From Apostichopus japonicus (lineage: Eukaryota; Echinodermata; Holothuroidea; Aspidochirotida; Stichopodidae), in the NCBI RefSeq assembly GCF_037975245.1, contig NC_092579.1, forward strand, positions 6,819,001 through 6,883,000: a stretch of 64,000 nt of DNA, read 5' to 3'. Made by a program: the position numbers and the translations under genes. The notes below the pieces were generated by a model that was given only the letters and a program-made list of their open reading frames with translations, was not told the origin of the DNA and made no database searches. Shown one piece after another: positions 33,079-42,952 of this stretch; the first letter of the stretch is position 1; the number at the start of each line of letters is the position of its first letter.

Positions 33079-34457
33079 TGCAGTAGCTTGCCCGAATCTT
33101 TTTCAAATTTTCGCCCGACAATTCCATGATTTTCTTTATTTAGCATCATGATGCCCGAATATTTCCGTGTAACACCACCGTAAGCGCAGTTCATCTGGGC
33201 TACCACGCTTTTTGCACGATCAATTTTTTTCTTCTAACTAGTCAATTGTATACCTGGACCAAGGGCGGCGGAACCGGGGGGCACAGGGGGCACGTGCCCC
33301 TCCCCCACTTTTCCTCAGGTTAGAAATGTGCCTTTTTTCTACATAAAACTTGAGGTGCCTCAAGTTAGCAAGAGGCCAGGGAACCAGAATGAACACTCGG
33401 GAAGGGCCGTTTCCGGCCATCTGAGGGGTTTGTAAAACCAAAACTTTTCTAAAAGCACGCTCCGCGCCAACCGATGGTGGCGCTCCGCTCAGATAGCCGT
33501 GCATACAACTTTGCAAATCCTGGCTAAGCCCGTGACTTTTAACGAATTTCTGTGAGTCAAACTCAAAGCATTTTCGAATGGAAAAAAATTTGTTAAGATA
33601 TTAACAAGAAAAAAACTCTAATTCGGAAGATTCCTACATTAGCAACTAGCATGATTTCACCTCATTTTGTCTCAAAAGAAAACTTGTTCCTTGTTTCCCA
33701 ATTTGCGCATTGGATATTGCAGTGCTAGTATGCATATTTTGCTTGAGGGGGGGGGGCGTTGATGGAGTGATGTGTATACACAAATAAGATAATACAATAA
33801 GAGTTATAAAGGGTACTGAATATAACGCTGCATCATTCCAATCGAATTTCTGCAAAGTGCCCTTTGATGTCGGTGCCCCCCCCCCCCAGATTAAAAGTGC
33901 TCCCGCCGCCCTTGACCTGGATATCCCCGACATGAGTGTATAAAAGAAACATTTTCTTTTTCATGGATGGTGGGGGGGGAGTGTCTATAAGCCTAGAAGT
34001 ACAGGTTTATCATATTCTTTGTTACATTTTATACTTTTTTGTGAGACAAATTGCAGTCTCACCCGACACAGCGACATTATCCCGCCTACGTGTCGTTGAA
34101 CAATGTTTTTCTGGAGGTAGCTGAGTACTGTGTTAAAATAATAAATAAGGTAACTAAATATAGCAGCTTCAAAAATATACTGTCCCATTTTTCCCCTTCA
34201 AAGTGATCTTACAATTTTTTCTTCTTCTAATTTACCAAATTTTTGGGGAACTGTAAATTTCTAAAACGTGAGATTATAAAATAAAGAATGTTTAGATGCA
34301 ACTTGCAAGGCCTCAGAAGTGCCGTTTCCGGCAATCTGAGAGGCATTGTGTGCCAAAAATGTTCTTGTTCGCTACGCGCCGCTTAGATAGTGTCACGGGA
34401 ACTTTCGGGCACAAAATGTTCTGCCCCCCCAAACTGAAATGGTCCCGTACGCCTTTG
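32904..34457. mobile_element. hAT-like element, middle level
   Basis: Termini CATAGGCGTACGAGG and GTCCCGTACGCCTTTG, with 8-bp duplications ATGCCAAC (32896-32903) and ATGTCAAC (34458-34465), one mismatch. It contains a (TA)n tract at 33029-33075 and matches 50708-51644 in reverse, except for the extra insertion at 33260-33914. Confidence 0.88.
33260..33914. mobile_element. hAT-like element, inner level, 655 bp
   Basis: Termini CAAGGGCGGCGGAACC and CTCCCGCCGCCCTTG, with near-identical duplications ACCTGGAC (33252-33259) and ACCTGGAT (33915-33922). The homologous site at 51272-51300 lacks it, a natural empty site. No ORF of its own. Confidence 0.88.
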
Positions 34458-34864
34458 ATGTCAACTTCACTCAAGTTAAAAGTGCATGAAAGAGAAATTT
34501 TTTTTTTGCATTTCTGTCACCAAAGTTGCACATCTTTTTGGATGCTATTTTGCCTCACAGGTGCCATCTCCTGCGATCTGGGGGGTGCTGAAATCTCAAA
34601 TTTTCTCTGTACGCTCCGCGCCAACCAAGGTGGCGCTCCGCTCAGATAGTAACCTCCGGCCCCCCCCCCACTAGAAAGAACAGCCCCCCATGGCCCCCCC
34701 ACTCAAAAAATCCTAGCTACGCCACTGGACCTCATATCCATCCACAATCCAGCAAAGTTTTGGAACTTGTTGAATTGTCGAAATTTGAGTGTTGACAAGA
34801 AGAGTCAAATGGTGTTGATGAAATCATGAAACTCCAAATATTGAATATTTCATGTGTAAATATC

Positions 34865-35848
34865 TGTCACAACTTCCGTGGGATAATACAAAATGGCACC
34901 CTCTAGCGCCCCTCTGTTGCGACCCCGGGTTTTTCCTTTGGCCTTCAAAGCCGATAAAAATAAAATTTTAGATAGATTCAGGGAAGTAAACTCAAAGGAC
35001 CAAAAGACTACTGAGATGTTTCTGAAAGTTAACAAAACGATATATTTACAATGATACGATCTCTACTGATTTGTACAAGGATTATTGGTACTTGAAATTT
35101 GGAATATTACAGACAGATTTTACAAGATTATACGGCCGTTAAATTTTTAAAAGATTACTTAACTTATCTTACGCGGCGCGTGCCGGCTCTCGGTTCCTTT
35201 CGTAGCTGTTCTGACCTCCTTGCGTCACCAACAACGATGTCGGGATTTCTCCCTCGTAGGCTGGTATCCCGTGACTTGGTCAGGAGCAAAACCGTTCCCC
35301 GCTGGTCCAATTCGACTCAACGTTTGTATCCCAAGGATGGCTTCCTCCTGGGTGAACTCCGAAAACTCTGCCGAAGTCACGCCTGTCCCGGTTAAACGAC
35401 GCACCAATCTAATAAACAAACAGTCCACCGGTTCCTCCGTCCGTCCCCTCGATTAATCTTTTATCTCAGATGAATTTCTTTTTACAATAGATCGGAAAAC
35501 TCTGAACTAAACTCTTCCTCACCGAAAATATCTCTTCTTATATATAGCCGGGTTTAATCTCCCGAAAGTTCTTTTCCAGGAATCCTGACAGAAAAACATC
35601 GAGAATCATCCATGTCTCGAAGATACGACTGATAGTGCATCGTTCATTGGTCGACGATATCCGGTCACCTGCTAAAAATTACTTCCCGTATGTTCTGGAA
35701 ATTTGCACTCGTTAATACCGAATAGCGCCATCATTTCTCGACGCTTCCAGAAAAAACGCACAAGTTGTCAGTCACGACGAGTGACCTACTTATCACCCTG
35801 ACCAGCATATACTGAATACACGTACAATGAATAAAGTCGTTCGTGACA
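34865..35848. mobile_element. Solo LTR, 984 bp
   Basis: Begins TGTCACAAC and ends TTCGTGACA (TG...CA with 6-bp inverted ends), flanked by the 5-bp duplication ATATC (34860-34864 and 35849-35853). A TATATATAG box lies near 35537 and an AATAAA at 35829-35834, consistent with plus-strand orientation. No internal retrovirus-like or Gypsy coding region is present, so the body was probably lost by LTR-LTR recombination. Confidence 0.8.
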
Positions 35849-36049
35849 ATATCGTCATACAAAGTCACAATTGGAAATGCAACATTATTTATTTGTTTAT
35901 ATCTGTAAAACTTCCAAATTTTGTGAAACAAATTCACTTGATTTGGAGGAAGTGGAAAATCTGAGTAAAATAGTAAAAAAAAATGCTAATAAAAGTTGGA
36001 TTTTCAACTTCCTGGAATTTTTTCTGGTTCGAGTTATTCTTAAGTCTTC

Positions 36050-36555
36050 CTAAAACAATGAACTAAAGCTTTTTTGAATGCAGCCCGATATGAGGCATTG
36101 GTCACACGCGTAAAATGAACGGATTGACAGCAGAATTCAGATAAAGTAAGGCTTGTCCAAGAAATATTACATTGTCATTTAACTCAATGATGATTCCAAA
36201 CAGTTGTAAGAAGGATAAACTCGTGAAATAAAATTGAATTGGAGAATTACAGAGAAAAGATACGAGCACATATATGAGCAACATTCTGGTTACTGCTCTC
36301 TGGTTTGCACGTTTCTTATTGATCAGTTTTTGCTTGTTAGACGACAGTGAATCACTCTGCCTTGATTTTCTTACTATCCAGAGAAATCCTAGGATGGATT
36401 GTTTGCCAGTGAGTCTTCTCTGCCGACATTGAGTAATCATCGGTAGAGGCAATCTCGTTTTCGCATAATAACGAATGATTACCAACATGTCTCATTGAAT
36501 CGGTCTTTCTAGTAAGTTGATGGATTAACAGCCCAATTGAATGTACCATATTCAA
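36050..36555 (-). pseudogene. Truncated class A GPCR, third member of the cluster
   Basis: The minus strand reads an ICL3-like stretch (YSMSAEKTHWQ), then in another frame SSNKQKLINKKRANQRAVTR, TM6 (LVSFLCNSPIQFYF) and TM7 (LLYLNSAVNPFIL), then a one-base insertion next to the NPxxY site that destroys the Tyr and shifts the frame before ASYRAAFKKA. TM1-TM5 are absent. The match to the intact gene at 37108 is very high, so the decay is recent. Confidence 0.9.
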
Positions 36556-37107
36556 TGGGTGTCTTTCCTCTAATGTACATGTATGGGTTTCGCTTCAAGT
36601 GCAGTTTTAGGTGAAGTATAAGTGTATATAACGGACCACTATGCTCACTATTGAACCCGTGCTCTTAAAACCCTATAACTACACGCCACTGCTCACAAGT
36701 CGACAAGGGTGAATTCAGTTTCACCTTCTCCCATATCTACTATACGTGTTTACTGAACATGATCAGACCTTACCAAGTAATAATAATAACATCCTTCACT
36801 CGTTGATTCAATAATAACTATGGATCTCACTTCAGTGAAAAACATAAACAGTCGTTTTTTGGTATTCTGAGTGATTGACTAATTCACAAATTATTGCACA
36901 GTACACTGGCCCATATATAAAACAACAGTTCAACAACAATAACAATAACAACATAAATGACAACAACGAACAAATAAAGGCTATGATACTATGGAAAGCT
37001 CTTCCACTATCTATTGTTAAAAGCTTCAGATTAATTGGCAACGCCCTTAAACTGAACGGTATGTTAAAAATGAATGTTAAAAACGAGTGACCGCATAACA
37101 TTGTTTT

Positions 37108-38388
37108 CTACTTCTTAAACATGCAAGGAAATACAGCTTTCTTGAAAGCAGCCCGATATGAGGCATTAGTCACACCGTAAATGAATGGATTGACAGCAGA
37201 ATTCAGATAAAGTAAGGCTTGGAAAATGACCAATAGAGTGGCATTAAGCTGGACGTAGATGCCAAATAATTGCAATATGGATAAACTCGTGAAATAGAAT
37301 TGGATAGGGGAATTGCAGAGAAAGAATACTAGCCCATTTATGAGCAACATTCTGGTCACTGCTCTCTGGGTTGAGCGATATTTGTCAATAAGTTTTGGCG
37401 TATTGGACGAAGATATTTTACCTCCGAGAGTTATTACACTTTCGCGGGGCATGTTAGACGAGATTGTAGTCATGTGAGATTCTTCGGCAGACAAAGAATA
37501 TAAACTTCCGGTGGTTTGGGTCGACGGTACAATCGTCACAGAAGTCGAGAAGTCGGTTTCTTCTACCGCCGCACCGCGATTATCATAGCAGACCATGTCA
37601 GGTTTATGGGTAGATTCCCATTTCCGTAGTTCGTAAATGATCCTGATATAAAAGAACAGATTTGCGAATAAGGCGATATAAAATGGCAACGCTTGGATGA
37701 TACGGCCCAATAAAGATGCCAATTCGCTCACGCTTGTACACACGGCGATTCTCTTTGGAAAAGTATCATATTTACCATTTTCGGGATATAGCAAACAATA
37801 CCATATCGGTATTCCCCGGTATGGTATTAAACTCAAGACAATGATCACGGCGATTGAAAATGCTACTAGGAATTGTCTTCTTGTTCTTTTGCCACCGATA
37901 AAAGAGCGATGCCGTAACGGTTTGCAAACGGCGTAGTACCGTTCAAGTGAGATCAAAGTCATGAATAACAAGGAACAATAGTACGTTAATTCAACAGATA
38001 CATTGATTGCACATCCAGCGGAACCAAATATTCTGGAGTTGCTATCAAGAGTCAGTGGCGAGATGTACCGTAAATACCGCTCACCGAGACCGAGAACGAA
38101 GACACTGATATCGACGGTCGCCAGAGCGCAGAGATACTTGTTAAGATTGGTCCTCATGGAGGGAGTCTTCCAAACAACAAACAGAAAACAACCATTAGCG
38201 AGAAGACCAATAGCTCCTAGAACTGGTAAAATGGCCATTTCAAACGGATCGAATGTCCGAACATAATTCTGTAGTAAATCTTCATTTCGAAAGTCTAATG
38301 TGACGTATGGACATGATTCTTCGTCGTATCCGATATTGTCACTGTTCACAGATGTCATAGCCGTCGTGAAGTTCGCAGCGGTCGCCAT
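37108..38388 (-). CDS. Class A (rhodopsin-like) GPCR, neuropeptide-receptor type, intronless
   Basis: 426 residues in one exon, plasma membrane. TM1 ~50-73 (GLLANGC, the conserved Asn), TM2 ~85-104 (TVDIS), Cys126 for the TM3-ECL2 disulphide with Cys198, TM3 ending LERYYAVCKPLRH (ERY in place of DRY), TM4 ~171-190, TM5 ~223-250, a long ICL3 of ~90 residues rich in Ser/Thr, TM6 ~345-367 and TM7 with NPFIY at 400-404. The usual TM6 CWxP is CNSP, losing the toggle Trp. A short C-tail holds Cys for possible palmitoylation. Overall layout is nearest to small-peptide receptors (TRH/neuromedin-U group), but the ligand cannot be read from sequence. Paralogue of 48279-49556. Confidence 0.9.
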   Translation of the reverse strand: MATAANFTTAMTSVNSDNIGYDEESCPYVTLDFRNEDLLQNYVRTFDPFEMAILPVLGAIGLLANGCFLFVVWKTPSMRTNLNKYLCALATVDISVFVLGLGERYLRYISPLTLDSNSRIFGSAGCAINVSVELTYYCSLLFMTLISLERYYAVCKPLRHRSFIGGKRTRRQFLVAFSIAVIIVLSLIPYRGIPIWYCLLYPENGKYDTFPKRIAVCTSVSELASLLGRIIQALPFYIALFANLFFYIRIIYELRKWESTHKPDMVCYDNRGAAVEETDFSTSVTIVPSTQTTGSLYSLSAEESHMTTISSNMPRESVITLGGKISSSNTPKLIDKYRSTQRAVTRMLLINGLVFFLCNSPIQFYFTSLSILQLFGIYVQLNATLLVIFQALLYLNSAVNPFIYGVTNASYRAAFKKAVFPCMFKK

Positions 38389-39045
38389 CTTGGTTGAAGA
38401 TACTTACAAAAATCCGTCAGCTAGAAAATTTGGATGAACATCCTTATTATAAGAATGATGTAATGATACACAAGTGAATTCAATACATCCGGTTCAACCG
38501 ATCGTAAACATGAACTACAAAAGCATATTTTTGTGCAGAAACTTTCAAGACGATACGTATGAATTGCCTGCAATTATAGAAACGAAATTGATGTTCTTCT
38601 AAAAATGATATTGGGCCAACATTCTACAGCACATGAAAGATTGCACCGAGTGTCCCTCGTCTCTTCCGTGGAATTAGGCCTCTATTAAAAACAGTGCAGA
38701 CGTTTGTACTGTTGTGTCCAATATAGCGGGTAGGCCTATGCCATTACAAAATCCATTTGTTATGGACCTTTGTTTGGCTTAGTAATGACAATCACTAACT
38801 AAGGCGACTTATCCGCTATCAGAATGTCACGTTTCTGCCACCTTCACAAACGTGCATAGCTATTCTTCTTAAGAATCACTTCAAAAGGATTTTACGGAGA
38901 GGGTGGGTCTCTTTTGATAGAATGTGCTTGTGGAACTGGCTTTTGTAACAACTTCTATTATATTCAGTTAATTCATTGTAATCCTGTTTGACGACCGGCT
39001 CCAACTATAGGATTTGGAGTGCTTTCATTTTCCTAGTAAAAAAAT
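38389..39045. other. Upstream region of the first GPCR
   Basis: AT-rich, no ORF or repeat recognised. It presumably contains the promoter. Confidence 0.35.
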
Positions 39046-39983
39046 CCGAACGCTGCTCATGAGAGGCTTAATGGGGTCTAAAATTGCCTCAATTGACCCA
39101 ATTTTTGCACCACATGAACTGCCATTAATGCTCTTCAACATGCAAGCCACAAAAAAAAAAAAAAAAACAGATCCTGATTGATAACATAATGAAAAAGATG
39201 TTCTCCTTCTGCATTTTGGCACTTTTCCTGAGATGGGAGAACACTCGGGCGGATATATTCTAATAGGAGTATATGCCACCGTATAACTGGTAAACAGTCA
39301 AAAGTTAACAACTCTTCCAGATCGTTGCTGCTAGAATGGTTATTGGATGATGAATGGGTAACATAACCACAATTTGAGTGAAAATATAGTCCTATACATT
39401 GATATATACATTGGCATATTTTGAGTCATCATCAGTCTTTTTTATGCTTGGAAGTTGTAGGGATTGCCATAAATTATGTATGGTCTAAAAATCTGGAGGA
39501 TTTAAGGCATTTAAGAAAATCCTGGGTGAAACAATAAGATTCCGCAGTGAGAGTTCAGATGGGTAAGGGAGCACTATATGCTAAAATTTGACATCTTCTG
39601 GCTCAATATGTAAACAGTCATGAATGTGCTGTGATAGCCCAAACCATTTCAGCTACCATAAGGTGACATGTCTGTCATGAAATCTATGCTCAGGTGGCTT
39701 TGAAAAGTGACGAATTTAGTGTGTAAGTCAATGAAACAAGTAATTGTGGTACGGCACCAATACGTTGAAAGGTGGCATACTCCTATTACAGTCTATATCC
39801 ATCCGCCCGATTGTTCTCCTATCTCAGGAAAAGTGCCAAAGAGCAGCAGGAGAACATCTTTTTTGACAGGATCTGGTTATTTGTGGCTTGCATGTTGAAG
39901 AGCGTTAATGGAAGTACATGTGGTGAAAAATGGGTAAATTGAGGCAATTTTAGACCCCTTTAGGCCTCCCAGGAGCAGCGTAA
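39046..39983. repeat. Inverted repeat, ~220-bp arms, 488-bp spacer
   Basis: The arm 39046-39280 is the reverse complement of 39769-39983 at roughly 80%: shared GGTCTAAAATTGCCTCAATT, CTCTTCAACATGCAAGCCAC and GGAGTATATGCCACC versus GGTGGCATACTCC. ORFs inside the arms are repeat translations. A foldback-type element is likely; no target duplication was found. Confidence 0.75.
39480..39762 (+). repeat. Dispersed repeat shared with 47690-47995, copy 1
   Basis: Shares GGTCTAAAAATCTGGAGGAT, TTTAAG-ATTTAAGAA, GGGAGCACTATA and GTGTGTAAGTCAATG in the same order with the segment downstream of the second GPCR. A third partial copy of the last ~55 bases is at 40168-40230. Confidence 0.75.
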
Positions 39984-40628
39984 GAAAAATGTTTACTATA
40001 CTGAGTGAAGAGGTTTGTTTACAAGTGGCGAAAACTTCAGGCTCTCTTAGCAAAAAATCTGCGCAGTCATGGTACGTAAAATTGATGGCGCCATGAAAAG
40101 CCAACCTGTCAGCTATCCAGTGATGGGTAGCGTTTAGCTAGTGAGAACTTTTATCTACCACATTGCTTTTGTGAATTAGTCTGTAAGTCAATTGAGCAAT
40201 TAATTGTGGTACGGCACTAATACGATGAAATCTTTGAAATGACGTTGCACAGATTATAGTGTAATATATCCATGTATCTCCCAAGCGCAGTGTGCGGGTA
40301 CTGTGGAAGTTAACGTTGATATGTTGTTGACTTTCACGATCGATACTTACGAGCCGCAACTCGAAGCTAATATACAGTGAACTAGAATGTACGTCACATT
40401 ACGTCAATCTTTAAAAAATAACTGCTGCGATACTGGTTAACAGTATGACATAATTACTTCTAGCAAACCTTATATATTACCATAGCACGAAGCTGCCGGA
40501 AAAATGTCAGTGTTTTCTAGTTTTGTATGGGTATCTTTGGTACCACATGTTATACCGATAAGAGTATTTGAAAAACGTGACATTTTGAAATAAATATAAG
40601 GGCTGTGTCTCAAAACGAAGACCTATAA

Positions 40629-42446
40629 CAGGCGCGTATCCAGGATTTTCTAACCCGGGGGGCGTGAATTACTATCTAAGCGGAGCGCCACCATCGGTTG
40701 GCGCGGAGCGTACAAGAAAATTTCTGGTTTTGATACCCCCCAGATCACCGGAAATGGCACTTCTCGGGCTTGAAAATGAGCAACCAGATGTACACTTTTG
40801 CCTGAGAACCAAGTATTTCCCAAAAGTTTTTTTTTCCATCCATAACCTTTTTAAAGATTGTCACCAGTCACACATCATGTTCGACCTCATTGCATGTCCT
40901 ATGGATCATTGCTTTTGTAGGTTATTCTACGTCACGGCCCACAATATCCGAAAGCCCCACTTTTCAAGGTTTTAAGCCCATTACTTGTTGAGAATTTGAA
41001 AATTCACTTTTCTCGTGAATAAAATCACTTGAAAACATACCCATAATGTTGCACAAAATTCAATCTATAGACAACCAATATAGAAAAACCTCCTTGAACC
41101 CCTAACAGACAGGTCAAAATTGAACGAGTAGAGGAAAGTATGATGAAGAATGTTGGTGAGGAAATTTTTGAAATTCCGACACAGGTAATTTTATTGGTGT
41201 AGAAATATTGCAACCTCTTATAATGGCTTTTACAAAACTTGGTTGAAGGAACAGAAAAATAGCAGATATTTCCGATATCAGGTATATCGAAACCGAACAC
41301 TTCACTCATAGGCGTAGGTCCCGTAGGAGGCGGGGGCTGCATCCCCCCCAATTGTTTTCCCTTTTTTGGGGGGCACCTACTGAAAGAAAAATAAATAGCA
41401 ATGAATAGCTTAAAATGATCTCCTTGGTAATTTAAATAAAGTTGTAAGCTTGGCCGACATTACTACTGTAAAAGAGAGTTTTGACATAAATGGATCAGTA
41501 TGCTTTTTCTCCATCTACATAAGACATTTGGTTGTTTACATTAGCATCCGGCGGTATACTGTGCAACTTTGACGGACCGTGCGGTACACGATGCCATACA
41601 ATGTAATGACCGATCTTGCCTATATGATATTGGCATCGACATGTTGAATGCGCGCTTCTCGCGCGAAAAATGTTGGCTTTTTTTTCGGGCAAGTCATTAC
41701 AGCCCCCAAATCCAATCTGGCTCCTACGCCTTTGACTACACACATTGACAGTTTTTGAGGCTGTACATCGTGGAACATGCATTTAAATGCTCATTGATAT
41801 GATGTTATATCTGCTCTTTGCTTTACAAATTCGAACAGGCGTGTAGCGAGTAATTGCCAAGGGAGGGCGAAGCCTGTAGGCAAACTATCTAAGCGAAGCG
41901 CCACCATGGGTTGGCGCGAAGCGTACAAGAAAAATTTTGGCCGAAAATGCCTCCCAGATCGCTGGAAATGACACTTCCCAGGCCTTGTAAGTTGCATCTA
42001 AGCATTGTCTATTTTGAAATTACTAGCGATGTCATAAAGAAAATTTGCTCGGGGAGGGGGCGACCGCCCCCTTCCCGAAATGCGTTATGTTCCCCGACGA
42101 CTCGGTCGAGTTCAAGTACATTAGTGAGAGAGGAAAAACGGAAACGTCAAAAATGGAGTTGTCGGGGTAAGGGGTAGGGTGAGGCGCACACCCCCTCCGT
42201 AATCCTTGATCTGTCACTGGCTACCCTGTGTATATAATAGGGATCTTTCTCTTCCCGAGGTCTTGGCTATCTTCTACTCCCTCCTTTTCTCCTTTTTCTC
42301 TCTTTTTTCTTTTTCTTTTCCCTTCCTTCCTCTCCTCCTTTTCTTTTTCCCCCTCCTTTTCCCTTTTTTCTTCTCTTTTTTTCTCTCCTCTTTTCCTTAC
42401 CCGGGGGGCGCGCGCCCCCAACGCCCCCCCCCTGGATACGCACCTG
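40629..42446. mobile_element. TIR element, 1.82 kb, 5-bp target duplication
   Basis: Termini CAGGCGCGTATCCAGG and CCTGGATACGCACCTG (15 of 16 paired), flanked by TATAA on both sides (40624-40628 and 42447-42451). The interior is a mosaic of other repeats: a GGCGGAGCGCCACCATCGG motif seen in most elements of this window, a CATAGGCGTA-ended piece near 41309, and a polypyrimidine tract at 42250-42400. No transposase. The superfamily is unclear; a 5-bp duplication is unlike the 8 bp of the hAT copies. Confidence 0.7.
42250..42400 (+). repeat. Polypyrimidine tract (CT-rich), copy 1
   Basis: Almost pure C/T over ~150 bases near the right end of the 1.82 kb element. A sister tract lies at 52850-53015. 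ORFs over it on either strand are composition artefacts. Confidence 0.9.
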
Positions 42447-42869
42447 TATAAGGTTTCATTTCTAGTTCGTTAGACATCATTTTCGGCATTTTGGCTAAGA
42501 TCATGTGACTACGTAATTGAAACAGTACAAAGTAGATCGCTCACCAAAAATTGACCTTTGCACTTGCTTACATTTTTGCAGTATAAATTCAGATCACGCC
42601 TGTGAGTATACTACCGATACGCTACTTTTACGCTACGGTAGTGTAACAGTAAGGTTGCACACCATTCTTTTGGTTTTTAATGTTATTGTTGATAGCCACG
42701 CGATGATGTTGGCATACCATCGTATTGTTACTTTCTTTGTATATGTTAATTTGCACGTGTTGTTGTAGCATGATGCATCTCAGTTATGTTGGTAATTGTG
42801 TTAGTGTAAGGTATTAGATAATTGCTTGCAACTGTTATACTGTTGCACCCAGTGAAATCATTTAGTCAC

Positions 42870-42952
42870 TAATCCCGCTGTTAATCCCGCTGTTAATCCC
42901 GCTGTTAATCCCGCTGTTAATCCCGCTGTTAATCCCGCTGTTAATCCCGCGT
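42870..42952 (+). repeat. 12-bp tandem repeat, seven copies
   Basis: Unit TAATCCCGCTGT repeated without variation. Flanked by AT-rich sequence with no gene. Confidence 0.95.

Larger units (their letters stand above)
32279..34727. mobile_element. hAT-like element, outer shell of a three-level nest
   Basis: Terminal repeats CAGTGGCGTAGCTACG and TAGCTACGCCACTG, with the identical 8-bp duplication GACCTCAT at 32271-32278 and 34728-34735. G- and C-runs lie just inside both ends. The interior is disrupted by the element at 32904-34457. No transposase ORF. The adjacent stretch 31740-32270 has no recognised feature. Confidence 0.92.

Noticed and set aside
35099-35456. Three overlapping ORFs of 67-98 codons
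   Set aside because: They lie wholly within the solo LTR and match no retroelement protein.
42221-42473. Lys/Glu-rich and Phe/Ser-rich ORFs on opposite strands (also 52751-53122)
   Set aside because: They overlie a polypyrimidine tract; composition alone produces them.
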